A stretch of DNA of 64,000 nucleotides from Pseudomonas serboccidentalis. Its GTDB lineage: Bacteria; Pseudomonadota; Gammaproteobacteria; Pseudomonadales; Pseudomonadaceae. The position numbers and the translations under genes are program-made. Shown piece after piece: positions 35,626 through 45,015 of the stretch (the stretch's first letter is position 1; each line of letters begins with the position of its first letter). The notes under the pieces are model-generated. The model was not told the DNA's origin and made no database searches. It saw nothing but the letters and a program-made list of their open reading frames with translations. The stretch covers positions 3,450,104 through 3,514,103 of the forward strand of contig NZ_CP101655.1 in assembly GCF_028830055.1 (NCBI RefSeq), written 5' to 3'.

Positions 35626-37245
35626 ATGAGCCTGTCACTCCTGAGCCGCTACGCCTTCTTTGCCGTCTGCGTGATATTCACCCTCGCCAGTCTGCCCTTT
35701 CTCGAACACGACTGGCTGTGGCCGATCACCGCTGTCACTGGCGTGCTGAGCCTGCTCGGTCTGTTCGACCTGATGCAGAGCCCGCACGCGGTGCGCCGCA
35801 ACTACCCGATCCTGGGCAACATCCGCTATCTGGTCGAAGGCATCCGCCCGGAGATCCGCCAGTACCTGCTGGAATCCGACAGCGACGCCCTGCCCTTCTC
35901 CCGTGCCCAGCGCTCGCTGGTCTATTCGCGAGCGAAGAACGAAACCGCCGACAAACCCTTCGGCACGCTGATCGACGTGTATCAGTCCGGCTTCGAATTC
36001 ATCGGCCACTCGATGCGCCCGTCGCCGTTGAGCGACCCGAGCACTTTCCGCGTCACCGTCGGCGGCCCGCAGTGCACCCAGCCGTACTCGGCATCGGTGT
36101 TCAACATCTCGGCGATGAGCTTCGGTTCGCTCAGCGCCAACGCCATCCGTGCGCTGAACCAGGGCGCCAAGCTCGGTAACTTTGCCCACGACACCGGCGA
36201 AGGCAGCATCAGCCCGTATCACCGCGAACACGGCGGCGACCTGACGTGGGAACTGGGCAGCGGCTACTTCGGCTGCCGCACCAGCGACGGTCGTTTCGAC
36301 CCGGAACGCTTCGCGACCCAGGCACAGAACCCGCAAGTGCGGATGATCGAAATCAAGATGAGCCAAGGCGCCAAACCCGGCCACGGCGGGATTCTGCCCA
36401 AGCACAAAGTCACTCAGGAAATCGCCGACACCCGCGGCATCATGATGGGCGAAGACTGCGTCTCGCCGTCACGCCACAGCGCGTTTTCCACACCGATCGA
36501 GCTGATGCATTTCATCCAGCAACTGCGTGAACTGTCCGGCGGCAAACCGGTGGGCTTCAAGTTCTGCCTCGGTCATCCGTGGGAGTTCATGGGCATCGCC
36601 AAGGCCATGCTGGAAACCGGCATCCTGCCGGACTTCATCGTGGTCGATGGCAAGGAAGGTGGCACCGGCGCCGCACCGGTAGAGTTCACCGACCACATCG
36701 GCGTACCGATGCGCGAAGGCCTGCTGTTTGTGCATAACACCCTGGTCGGCCTGAACCTGCGCGACAAGATCAAACTCGGCGCCAGCGGCAAGATCGTCAG
36801 CGCCTTCGACATCGCCAGCGTGCTGGCCATCGGCGCCGACTGGGCCAACTCGGCACGCGGCTTCATGTTCGCCATCGGTTGCATCCAGTCGCAAAGCTGC
36901 CACACCAACAAATGCCCGACCGGCGTCGCCACCCAGGACGCCCTGCGCCAACGCGCGCTCGTCGTCCCGGACAAGGCCCAGCGCGTCTACAACTTCCACC
37001 GCAACACGCTCAAGGCCTTGGCGGAAATGCTCGCTGCGGCCGGTCTTGAGCATCCCTCGCAACTGTCGGCCAAGCACCTGGTGCGCCGCATGTCGGCGAC
37101 CGAGATCAAACTGTTCTCGCAGCTGCATGTGTTTCTGAAACCGGGGGAACTGCTCACCGGGGAAGTGAACGGCGAGTTCTATTCGCGGATGTGGCAGATG
37201 GCGCGGGCGGACAGTTTTGAGCCGCAGGAAGTGGCGGCGGCTTGA
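35626..37245 (+). CDS. FMN-binding glutamate-synthase-domain membrane protein
   Basis: A 539-residue protein. One or two N-terminal membrane helices (about 5-50) precede a GltS-type FMN/TIM-barrel domain: SAMSFGSLSANAIRALNQGA near 170, DTGEGSISPYH, MSQGAKPGHGG, VVDGKEGGTGAAPVEF near 345, and a C-terminal Cys cluster QSQSCHTNKCPTGVATQ near 425 resembling the 3Fe-4S ligand region. It lacks the glutamine amidotransferase domain of GltB. It may act as an archaeal-type or NADPH-independent oxidoreductase. Substrate and partner are unknown and no gltD homologue is nearby. Confidence 0.88.
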   Translation: MSLSLLSRYAFFAVCVIFTLASLPFLEHDWLWPITAVTGVLSLLGLFDLMQSPHAVRRNYPILGNIRYLVEGIRPEIRQYLLESDSDALPFSRAQRSLVYSRAKNETADKPFGTLIDVYQSGFEFIGHSMRPSPLSDPSTFRVTVGGPQCTQPYSASVFNISAMSFGSLSANAIRALNQGAKLGNFAHDTGEGSISPYHREHGGDLTWELGSGYFGCRTSDGRFDPERFATQAQNPQVRMIEIKMSQGAKPGHGGILPKHKVTQEIADTRGIMMGEDCVSPSRHSAFSTPIELMHFIQQLRELSGGKPVGFKFCLGHPWEFMGIAKAMLETGILPDFIVVDGKEGGTGAAPVEFTDHIGVPMREGLLFVHNTLVGLNLRDKIKLGASGKIVSAFDIASVLAIGADWANSARGFMFAIGCIQSQSCHTNKCPTGVATQDALRQRALVVPDKAQRVYNFHRNTLKALAEMLAAAGLEHPSQLSAKHLVRRMSATEIKLFSQLHVFLKPGELLTGEVNGEFYSRMWQMARADSFEPQEVAAA

Positions 37246-37251
37246 CGCTCA

Positions 37252-38739
37252 TTACCAACTGAGCAAGCGGTGATGCGGCGGCTCTTTCATGACGATGAAA
37301 CCGTAATCGCCAATCAGATAAATCCGGTAATACAGGCTGTCCACCAACGCGGGAAAACCCTGATAGCCAACGCGCGTGGCATTGCGCCGTTCGCGTTCGG
37401 CGACCACGTTGGTGATGCCCGCTGACGGCAGGTTTTCCGCGAGCATGAAGTAATCGACGTTGAGCAGATAGTGCAGGACCGGCAGTTGCCTGAACGATCC
37501 GGTCGCGCTGACCAGCCAGCGGTCGGAGTAGCTCACCGACAGGTAAATCCGCTTGGCCTCTCGCAGCTCGCGATGCGCGGCAATGTCGTGGCTCAGGCTG
37601 AACAGCGCACTGCTGGCGAAGGTTTTCTGCAGGGTCAGCACGCGGCCATATGCAAAGGACAGCGAGAGTGTCGCCAGCAGCGGGATGATCAGCAGCCATG
37701 GTAACCGCCGGTGCCCGGACGCCAACGCCAAATAAGCCAGATAGAACAACCACAGCAGTAACACGCCGAACCCCATCAGGGTCCGCGCGCCTTCATTGAA
37801 ATCACGAAACAGCAGCGTGATCCCTGGCACCAGCAAGACCAGAACCGGCAGCGTGAGCAAGCACAGCAGCAGGGTTGGCCAACGGTGCTGGCGGCACTGA
37901 ATCAGTCGCACACAGCCCGCGATCGCACACAACACCAGCGCAGCAAAAACCCACGGGTAGCCGCCATGAAACAGCAGCGCGACTTTCTCCAGAACCCGAG
38001 CGAAATTGATGCCGATCTGCAACAGCGGGTTGGCGTCCTGGTTCAACAAATCCGTTCTTCGCAACCTCTCCATGAACGGGTAAGCCGTGACGCTGTAGAT
38101 CAGGATGCCCAAGCCCAATTGCGCGAACTTCCAGCCCAGCATCCGCAGGATGTCCGGCCATTGCATTTTCCGGTGAACGGCCCTGAGCAGTTCCACGCAA
38201 CACAGGCCGACAAACACATTGAAGCTGATCTGATAAAGACCGATCGCCAACGCCAGTAACGCCGACGGCACCAGCCAGCGCTGCACCCGTGACGCGCCCT
38301 GGAACGTGATCGCGTAGATCACCGCGACCATGCTCAGGCCCATGATCGGGCCGTCGTATTGATAGGACAGGTTTTGCAGCAGAAACGGGTTGTACCAGAG
38401 CGGCAACGGCACCAGACAACAGGCCAGCGTCGGCTCAGCGAAGTAGTGAAAGGTCAGGCGGGTCAACGCCAGGCTCATCGCCAGCGTGGTCAGCAACAGG
38501 GGCAACGGAAAGATATTCGGTGAAGCGCCGGTGAAGGTCAGCGCCTGATAAAACCAGTCGGCAAACAACCGCCCCTGCCCGGCCCAGGCATTGCCGGCGG
38601 CCAGCGTGCGCCAGTTGTCGTCGATGTAGGGAAAGTCGGCGAGGATCAGTGGCAGGACGTACAGCATCGCTGCGAGCAGGAAGAACAGTGCGACCTGCCG
38701 CTGGCTGAGCTCGCGTTCGAGAAATGTGCTCGCCCTCAT
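37252..38739 (-). CDS. GtrII-like polytopic glucosyltransferase-family protein
   Basis: A 495-residue protein with about eleven hydrophobic helices through residue 380 and a soluble C-terminal part of about 110 residues. The periplasmic DFPYIDDNWRTLAAGNAW motif near residue 34 matches the acidic catalytic loop of GtrII/GT-C type enzymes. Such proteins add glucose to O-antigen or related glycans from a lipid-linked donor. No bactoprenol glucosyltransferase (GtrB) or flippase (GtrA) partner is adjacent, so the acceptor is unknown. It is convergent with the FMN protein, with 6 nt between the stops. Confidence 0.78.
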   Translation of the reverse strand: MRASTFLERELSQRQVALFFLLAAMLYVLPLILADFPYIDDNWRTLAAGNAWAGQGRLFADWFYQALTFTGASPNIFPLPLLLTTLAMSLALTRLTFHYFAEPTLACCLVPLPLWYNPFLLQNLSYQYDGPIMGLSMVAVIYAITFQGASRVQRWLVPSALLALAIGLYQISFNVFVGLCCVELLRAVHRKMQWPDILRMLGWKFAQLGLGILIYSVTAYPFMERLRRTDLLNQDANPLLQIGINFARVLEKVALLFHGGYPWVFAALVLCAIAGCVRLIQCRQHRWPTLLLCLLTLPVLVLLVPGITLLFRDFNEGARTLMGFGVLLLWLFYLAYLALASGHRRLPWLLIIPLLATLSLSFAYGRVLTLQKTFASSALFSLSHDIAAHRELREAKRIYLSVSYSDRWLVSATGSFRQLPVLHYLLNVDYFMLAENLPSAGITNVVAERERRNATRVGYQGFPALVDSLYYRIYLIGDYGFIVMKEPPHHRLLSW

Positions 38740-38839
38740 ATCTGCGCCTCTGTTCAGTGCTGCGCGAGATTGGAAAGTGATACAGGTTTGAGCCTTGCTG
38801 CAGGGTTTGTATCGTTCTTTCAGACCGGCGGTAAAACGT

Positions 38840-38919
38840 CAAAAGATCGCAGCCTGCGGCAGCGCCTACAGGGAAAACATACTTCCCATGTAGGCGCTGC
38901 CGCAGGCTGCGATCTTTTG
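38840..38919. repeat. REP inverted pair (family A)
   Basis: Arms CAAAAGATCGCAGCCTGCGG and its inverse, with the GCGCCTACA variant on both sides. It lies between the GtrII-like gene and the 3' end of the permease gene. Confidence 0.92.
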
Positions 38920-38942
38920 CTTTTACGGGTTCGCGTTACAGC

Positions 38943-40361
38943 TTACGAAACCGAACGTACCGCACCCTGCGATTCACCGGTCGGCTGCAGCTTGAACACG
39001 TAGAACAACACCGTCAGCAGCACCAGGAACACCGGCCCTACATACAGCGCCACGCGGGTGTCCGGGAAGTACGCCATCAGGCCGACCACCAGCACCAGGA
39101 ACGCCAGCGCACAGTACGAGCTGACCGGGTACAGCCACATCTTGTATTTCAGGCCGGCACGTTCGCTGGCGCTCAGGCCTTTGCGGAATTTCAGTTGCGC
39201 CAGCAGGATCATCACCCAGGTCCAGATCGCGCCGAAGGTAGCAATGGAGGTCACCCAGACGAAAACTTTCTCAGGCACCAGGTAGTTGAGCAGCACGCCG
39301 ATCAGCAAGGCGAAAATCGACAGCAGCAACGCCCGACGTGGCACGCCGTTGGAGGTCTTGGCGAAACCGGCCGGGGCCTGGCCGTTCTGCGCCAGGCTGT
39401 AGAGCATGCGCCCGGTGCTGAAGATGCCACCGTTGCACGACGACAGCGCCGCCGTGATCACCACGAAGTTGATGATGCCGGCGGCGGTCTTGATCCCCAG
39501 ACGCTCGAAGGTCATCACGAACGGACTGCCCTGAGTGCCGATTTCGTTCCACGGGTAGATCGACAGGATCACGAACAGCGCTCCGACATAGAACAGCAGA
39601 ATGCGCCAGAACACCGAGCCGATCGCATTCGGGATGGTCTTCTGCGGGTTCTTCGCTTCACCGGCGGTCAGGCCGATCATCTCGACACCGAGGTAGGCGA
39701 ACATGACCATTTGCAGGGACATCAGCACACCGGTCACGCCGTTGGGCATGAAGCCGCCGTGGGCCCACAGGTTGGAAATCCCCAGCGCCACGCCGTCGTT
39801 GCCGAAACCGAACGCGATGACACCGACGCCGCCGATGACCATGGCGATGATGGTGACGATCTTGATCAGGGCGAACCAGAATTCGAATTCACCGAAGGCT
39901 TTTACCGCGATCAGGTTGATCGACCCCATGCTGATCAGCGCCGCGAGGGCCCAGATCCAGCGCGGCACATCAGGAAACCAGACGCCCATGTACACGGCGA
40001 CGGCGGTAATTTCCGCGACGCAGGTCACCAGCCACAGGAACCAGTAGTTCCAGCCGGTGAGAAAACCCGCGAGCGGGCCGAGGTAGTCCTGGGCGTAGCG
40101 GCTGAACGAACCAGCCACCGGGTTGTGCACGGCCATTTCGCCGAGGGCGCGCATGATCACCAGGATCGCCAGACCGCCGAGAATGTAGGACAGCATGATG
40201 GCCGGACCGGCCATTTCAATGGCTTTGGCCGAACCCAGGAACAGGCCGACACCGATACAGGCGCCGAGCGCCATCAGGCGAATATGCCGTTCACCGAGTT
40301 CGCGTTTGAGCGGGCCGCCGTGAGCGGTCTCGCCATGGGGCAGGTGATTGCCGACTGGCAT
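38943..40361 (-). CDS. APC-family amino-acid permease (ProY/HutT-like)
   Basis: A 472-residue proton symporter with 12 hydrophobic helices. The family signature GPLKRELGERHIRLMALGACIGVGLFLGSAKAIEMAGPA spans residues 15-53, followed by GEMAVHNPVAGSFSRYAQDYLGPLAGFLTGWNYW. The start at 40361 gives MPVGNHLPHGE, the usual N-terminus of this Pseudomonas group, with GAGG about 9 nt upstream; the longer frame to 40487 is unlikely. Relatives carry proline, histidine or other amino acids, and the exact substrate cannot be read from sequence. Confidence 0.9.
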   Translation of the reverse strand: MPVGNHLPHGETAHGGPLKRELGERHIRLMALGACIGVGLFLGSAKAIEMAGPAIMLSYILGGLAILVIMRALGEMAVHNPVAGSFSRYAQDYLGPLAGFLTGWNYWFLWLVTCVAEITAVAVYMGVWFPDVPRWIWALAALISMGSINLIAVKAFGEFEFWFALIKIVTIIAMVIGGVGVIAFGFGNDGVALGISNLWAHGGFMPNGVTGVLMSLQMVMFAYLGVEMIGLTAGEAKNPQKTIPNAIGSVFWRILLFYVGALFVILSIYPWNEIGTQGSPFVMTFERLGIKTAAGIINFVVITAALSSCNGGIFSTGRMLYSLAQNGQAPAGFAKTSNGVPRRALLLSIFALLIGVLLNYLVPEKVFVWVTSIATFGAIWTWVMILLAQLKFRKGLSASERAGLKYKMWLYPVSSYCALAFLVLVVGLMAYFPDTRVALYVGPVFLVLLTVLFYVFKLQPTGESQGAVRSVS

Positions 40362-40821
40362 AGGGAACAACCTCGTCTTGTTATTGGATATGACCGCCGA
40401 GTATCGAAGCCTCGACCGATAGGCCTGAGCTTCCCGACACCACGCCTGCCTCGTGGGCAAACGCGTCTGACAGGTCCCAACCTGCAAGATCAGCGGGCGT
40501 GCAGTATAAAAAGCTTGTGACAGGGCTTTTCACTCTATAAACCACAACATTCAGCGGGAACTCTCGGCATTAAGCCGGTTTACGGAGAGGCATTACCTGG
40601 GTTCCGTAGGATTTTTCCCCACTAAAAAGGCCGGCGAGTATTGCACAGCAGGGGTGCACCGTCATGCCCCTGCGTTGGTGGTATTGCGTGGGTGATGGCT
40701 CTAGCACAGCCATCCTGGCGACATTCGCCTCGTGGTGAGGGTGCCGTTGAGTCGTCGTGCTGTCCCGCTCTGTACAGCAGTTGCAGATCCAGTCCCCCGG
40801 GGCATCAAATAAACCGTATTC
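40362..40821. other. Gene-free region upstream of the permease
   Basis: About 460 bp with no convincing gene. It holds the permease promoter region and an inverted pair GCAGGGG/CCCCTGC at about 40648-40673. It also contains a GTGGTGAGGG block near 40732 that may be a decayed family C REP. The minus-strand frame 40570-40872 (100 codons) runs into the REP and lacks a ribosome site, so it is not called. Confidence 0.5.
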
Positions 40822-40872
40822 ACAGGTTTTGGCACTGCTGCGCAGCGCAACGGGGGCAAGCCCCCTCACCAC
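40822..40872. repeat. Left family C REP next to the RAYT gene
   Basis: CGCAACGGGGGCAAGCCCCC followed by TCACCAC is the right-arm version of the family C REP. It ends 118 bp before the transposase start, and the inverse arm lies just after the transposase stop, so the gene sits inside an inverted REP pair. Confidence 0.85.
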
Positions 40873-40990
40873 AATTTTTCACTTGTCTGCAGTGCCTTCG
40901 TAAGTTTCAGAAATTTCCTTCCATGTTTGCGGCGACGCCATGTGAAAAGGCGCTCTACCGTTAAAGCCTCTCAACGAAGGGGGCAAAGGA

Positions 40991-41449
40991 ATGCCTGTCC
41001 AACCCAATTCCCATCTCTTGCGGGCCGGTCGATGCTCTGAAGTCGGTCGCGCTTATTTGCTGACGGCTGTCGTCCATCATCGACAACCTGTCTTTTCCGA
41101 CTGGAAGTTAGGCCGGCTGCTGGTTGCCGAGTTGCGCAGGGCGCATGAGGAGCGCCAGGTGAACTCGATTGCCTGGGTTGTGATGCCGGACCATTTTCAT
41201 TGGTTGATGCAGCTGGAAAGCCCCGATCTCGGAAGAGTCATGGGGTCAGTTAAATCGCGCTGCGCGCTGAAAGTTAATCAGGAAACGGGGCGACAAGGCC
41301 CGCTCTGGCAGACCGGTTACCATGACCGGGCAATTCGCGACGGCGAAGACCTGAAACCGTTCGCCCGTTACATCATTGCCAATCCGTTACGGGCCGGATT
41401 GGTGGAGCGGATTGGCGACTACCCACTCTGGGACGCCTGCTGGCTTTGA
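40991..41449 (+). CDS. REP-associated tyrosine transposase (RAYT)
   Basis: A 152-residue single-domain Y1-type transposase. The HUH motif is in VVMPDHFHWLMQ (His68 and His70), and the catalytic Tyr is probably Tyr127 in FARYIIANPLRAGLV. GSVKSRCALKVNQETGRQGPLWQTGYHDR is the typical central block. Length is normal for RAYTs, which are domesticated relatives of IS200/IS605 transposases thought to spread REP/REPIN sequences. AAAGGA precedes the ATG. It is flanked on both sides by family C REPs, which makes it the likely partner of that family. Confidence 0.95.
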   Translation: MPVQPNSHLLRAGRCSEVGRAYLLTAVVHHRQPVFSDWKLGRLLVAELRRAHEERQVNSIAWVVMPDHFHWLMQLESPDLGRVMGSVKSRCALKVNQETGRQGPLWQTGYHDRAIRDGEDLKPFARYIIANPLRAGLVERIGDYPLWDACWL

Positions 41450-41464
41450 TTACATCAAGACCGT

Positions 41465-41609
41465 GTGGCGAGGGGGCTTGCCCCCGTTCGGCGGCGAAGC
41501 CGTCGGAAAATCCAGCGGCGCAGAGTTTCCGACAGATAGCGTTCTCTGGTTTCGGTACCGCTAAACCGCTCAACGGGGTGATGCGGCATTCCAGCAAGCT
41601 CCTCACCAC
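41465..41609. repeat. Right family C REP with a decayed partner arm
   Basis: GTGGCGAGGGGGCTTGCCCC starts 15 nt after the RAYT stop. Its expected inverse arm near 41575-41609 (CAACGGGG...AGCAAGCTCCTCACCAC) is interrupted by about 15 extra bases. The remaining 41610-41730 shows nothing recognisable. Confidence 0.85.
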
Positions 41610-41730
41610 AAATAACCCCTCACAAAACTGTCATCGACTTCAGTTTTGTCCAGACGATTGCCCCCACACATTTTTTTCCCCATCCCCAACCACCGTCTAA
41701 GCTTCAGTCAAGTCCGATCAATCTGCGTGA

Positions 41731-44700
41731 ATGGATCAATCGACTATGGGCGCTTTGTGGCAAACCGATTCGAGTAAAGCCGTGGTTCCGACTGAACGTG
41801 TGGATGAAGTGCCTATTCCCCCCAAAAAACGCCGCAACCGGCATGGCTGGAAGGCGTTCTGGTTATTGCTGCTGATTATCGCCATCGTGGTGGGACTGGC
41901 CGCGAGCAAGGAAATGCGCACCTCGCGCTTCCAGTCCCGTGAGCTGAGCCAATACGCCGCCTCGCTCAAATATCAGCTTGAACCCGGCCCCAGTGAAGCG
42001 ATCCGCTATCCGGGCAACGGGCCGTTCGATTTGCGCCTGGGGTACAGCTCCCTCGATGAATTCCTGCCGCGCCTGCTCAAGCGCGATTACGTGATCACCG
42101 AGCAAGCCCGTTTTTCCCCGGCGTTGCTCAGCTACACCGACAAGGGCCTGTTCGTGCCCTACTCGGAAAAAATCCAGGCCGGGCTGTCGATCACCGATTG
42201 CCGCGCCGCGCCGGTGTATCAGTACAAGTACCCGCAGCAACTGTATTCGAGTTTCGCGGCGATTCCGCCGGTGGTAGTCAGCAGCCTGCTGTTCATCGAA
42301 AACCGTTTTCTGCTCGACCCCAAGCAACCGCTGGCCAACCCGGCGGTGGACTGGCCGCGCTTCGGCATGGCCGCGTGGTCGCAAGTGGCGAAGTTGCTGC
42401 ACCTGCCGGGGCAGTCGGCCGGCGGCAGTACGCTGGCGACGCAACTGGAGAAGTACCGGCACTCACCTGATGGCCTGACGGTGTCCGGCGCCGAGAAGAT
42501 CCGCCAGATGATTTCCGCCAGCGTGCGCGCTTATCAGCCCGGGCCGGAAACCCTCGGCGCCCGACAGAACATCATCCGCGACTACCTCAACAGCGTGCCG
42601 CTTTCCGCGGTGCCGGGCCATGGTGAAGTGCATGGCATGGCCGAAGGTTTGCGGGTCTGGTACGGCAGTGATTTCAACCAGGCCAATGAACAGCTGAACA
42701 GCCCGGCCACCGACCCGAAAACCATGGCCGACAAAGGTCTCGCCCTGCGCGAGATGCTCTCGCTGATGATCGCCCAGCGCCGCCCTTCGCATTACCTGAC
42801 CAAGGGCCGCGAAGAACTCGCCGACCTCACCGACAGCCACTTGCGCCTGCTCAAGCAGAACGGCGTGATCGACAGCGCGCTGGCCGATGCCGCGCTGGCG
42901 AGCAAGGTCACCTACCGCGACTGGCAGACCCAGCCAACGATTCAGCCAATCGAAACCAACAAGGGCATCAGCGTCGCCCGCAGCCGTCTGGCGAGCATGC
43001 TCAATCGGCCGCTGTACGACCTCGACCGCCTCGACCTGTCGGCCACCAGTACCTTGCAGGGCGATCTGCAAACCCAGGCCACCGAGTACCTGAAAAAACT
43101 CGCCGACCCTGCGTTTGCCGGGCAGATCGGCCTGATCGGCGAACGCCTGCTTACCCCGACCAGCACCACCCAGGTGCGCTACAGCTTCACCCTGTTCGAG
43201 CTGACCCCGGACGGTTCGCGGGTGCGCGTGCAGACCGACAGCACCGACCAGCCGTTCGACATCAACGAGGGCAGCAAGCTGGAACTCGGTTCGACGGCGA
43301 AGATGCGCGTGCTGACCACCTACCTGCAGATCATCGCCGAGCTGCACGACAAGTACGGCGCCATGACGGTGCCGGAGCTGAAGAAAGTCGAGGTGCCGGA
43401 TCAGGACCGCTTGAGCCAATGGGTGATCGACTACCTGATCCAGAACAAGGATCACGACCTGTCGAAAATGCTCGGCGCCGCGCTCGACCGCAAATACTCC
43501 GCCAGCCCCGGCGAGGCGTTTTTCACCGGTGGCGGCCTGCACGTGTTCCACAACTTTCGCAAGGAAGACAACGGCCGCATGCCGACCCTGCGCGATGCCC
43601 TGCGTGAGTCGATCAACCTGCCGTTCATTCGCCTGATGCGCGATGTGGTGCGCTACGTCACCTACTCCGGCCCCAACAGCAGCGCCGAGTTGCTCAAGGA
43701 CGACCGTGACCCGCGGCGTCAGGAATACCTGGCCTCGTTCGCCGACCGCGAGGGCACCTCGTTCCTGCTCAAGTTCTGGAAGAAGTACAAGAACAAGGAC
43801 ACCCAGGCGCGTCTCGACACCTTCCTCGACAGCATGCGCCCGACCCCGATCCGCATGGCTGCCGTGCACCGTTATCTGCTGCCCAACGCCAGCCAGGAAG
43901 ACTTCAACAGCTTCGTGCGCGCGCACCTCAAAGGCACCAAACTCACCGAAAAACTCACTAACGACCGTCTGATTCGGCTGTACGACGCCTACGGCCCGGG
44001 CACCTACGATTTGCCAGACCAAGGCTTCATCGCCAAGGTTCACCCGCTGGACCTGTGGCTGATGGGCTACCTGCTGCACAACCCGGACGCCACCTTCACT
44101 CAGATCGTCAAGGCCAGCCAGTTCGAGCGCCAGGAAGTCTACAGCTGGCTGTTCAAGAGCAAACACAAGGGCGCCCGCGACAGCCGCATCCGCACCATGC
44201 TCGAGATCGAAGCGTTCCTGGAGATTCACCAGCGCTGGCAGAAAGTCGGCTACCCGTTCGATCACCTGGTGCCATCACTGGCCACCGCCATCGGCAGCTC
44301 CGGCGACCGACCTGCGGCACTGGCCGAGCTGATCGGCACCATCCTCAACGACGGCGTGCGCATGCCGACTCTGCGCATCGACAGCCTGCACTTCGCTGCG
44401 GGCACACCGTATGAAACGCGCCTGACCAACGACCCACATGTCGGCAAACGGGTCATGCCTTCGCAGGTCGCCACGGCCATGCGCGAAGCCCTTTCGCAAG
44501 TGGTCGACTCCGGTACCGCGAAACGGGTGTCCGGCAGTTTCAAAACCGCCGACGGCACGTCGTTGGTCATGGGCGGCAAGACCGGTACCGGTGACAACCG
44601 CATTGAAGCGATCGGCTCCGGCGGACGCATCCTCAGTTCCAAGTCGATCAACCGTACCGCGACCTTTGTGTTCTACATCGGCAACAACCATTTCGGCACG

Positions 44701-44862
44701 CTCACCGCGTTCGTCCCGGGGCGGTCGGCAGAGAACTTCAAGTTCACTTCTGCACTGCCGGTGCAGGTGCTCAAGGGCATGGCGCCAATCCTGTCGCCGT
44801 ACCTGCAACCGGGCACCCACACGCTGTGCCAACCCGCGGAGACGGTGACGGCACAGTTGTAA
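41731..44862 (+). CDS. Class A penicillin-binding-protein-like transglycosylase/transpeptidase
   Basis: A 1043-residue membrane protein with a cytoplasmic N-terminus and one helix (about 42-60). A GT51-like domain has SSLLFIENRFLLDP (Glu190) and GGSTLATQLEKYR. After a long middle region comes a transpeptidase domain with SxxK at 521-524 (GSTAKM) and KTG at 950-952 (GGKTGTG). It is longer than PBP1a/1b because the segment between SxxK and KTG is expanded. The GT51 motif reads EN instead of ED. It is probably a peptidoglycan synthase or a relative with altered activity. Confidence 0.82.
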   Translation: MDQSTMGALWQTDSSKAVVPTERVDEVPIPPKKRRNRHGWKAFWLLLLIIAIVVGLAASKEMRTSRFQSRELSQYAASLKYQLEPGPSEAIRYPGNGPFDLRLGYSSLDEFLPRLLKRDYVITEQARFSPALLSYTDKGLFVPYSEKIQAGLSITDCRAAPVYQYKYPQQLYSSFAAIPPVVVSSLLFIENRFLLDPKQPLANPAVDWPRFGMAAWSQVAKLLHLPGQSAGGSTLATQLEKYRHSPDGLTVSGAEKIRQMISASVRAYQPGPETLGARQNIIRDYLNSVPLSAVPGHGEVHGMAEGLRVWYGSDFNQANEQLNSPATDPKTMADKGLALREMLSLMIAQRRPSHYLTKGREELADLTDSHLRLLKQNGVIDSALADAALASKVTYRDWQTQPTIQPIETNKGISVARSRLASMLNRPLYDLDRLDLSATSTLQGDLQTQATEYLKKLADPAFAGQIGLIGERLLTPTSTTQVRYSFTLFELTPDGSRVRVQTDSTDQPFDINEGSKLELGSTAKMRVLTTYLQIIAELHDKYGAMTVPELKKVEVPDQDRLSQWVIDYLIQNKDHDLSKMLGAALDRKYSASPGEAFFTGGGLHVFHNFRKEDNGRMPTLRDALRESINLPFIRLMRDVVRYVTYSGPNSSAELLKDDRDPRRQEYLASFADREGTSFLLKFWKKYKNKDTQARLDTFLDSMRPTPIRMAAVHRYLLPNASQEDFNSFVRAHLKGTKLTEKLTNDRLIRLYDAYGPGTYDLPDQGFIAKVHPLDLWLMGYLLHNPDATFTQIVKASQFERQEVYSWLFKSKHKGARDSRIRTMLEIEAFLEIHQRWQKVGYPFDHLVPSLATAIGSSGDRPAALAELIGTILNDGVRMPTLRIDSLHFAAGTPYETRLTNDPHVGKRVMPSQVATAMREALSQVVDSGTAKRVSGSFKTADGTSLVMGGKTGTGDNRIEAIGSGGRILSSKSINRTATFVFYIGNNHFGTLTAFVPGRSAENFKFTSALPVQVLKGMAPILSPYLQPGTHTLCQPAETVTAQL

Positions 44863-45015
44863 AAAAACGGGTGGTACTCCTGTATTTTTCACCCTTGAAA
44901 TATGGGTGTTTCACCGCGTGAAGCGGCAGCGTTTCTAACGGGTTTTTGAGCTTTTTTCGGGCAAGGCGCTTACCTAGTCTGGTCGCTCCATTCTGAATCA
45001 ACGGACGATCAGACC

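Noticed and set aside
40570..40872. 100-codon minus-strand frame upstream of the RAYT
   Set aside because: It runs through the family C REP, has no good ribosome site and is rich in His, Cys and Arg; more likely non-coding.
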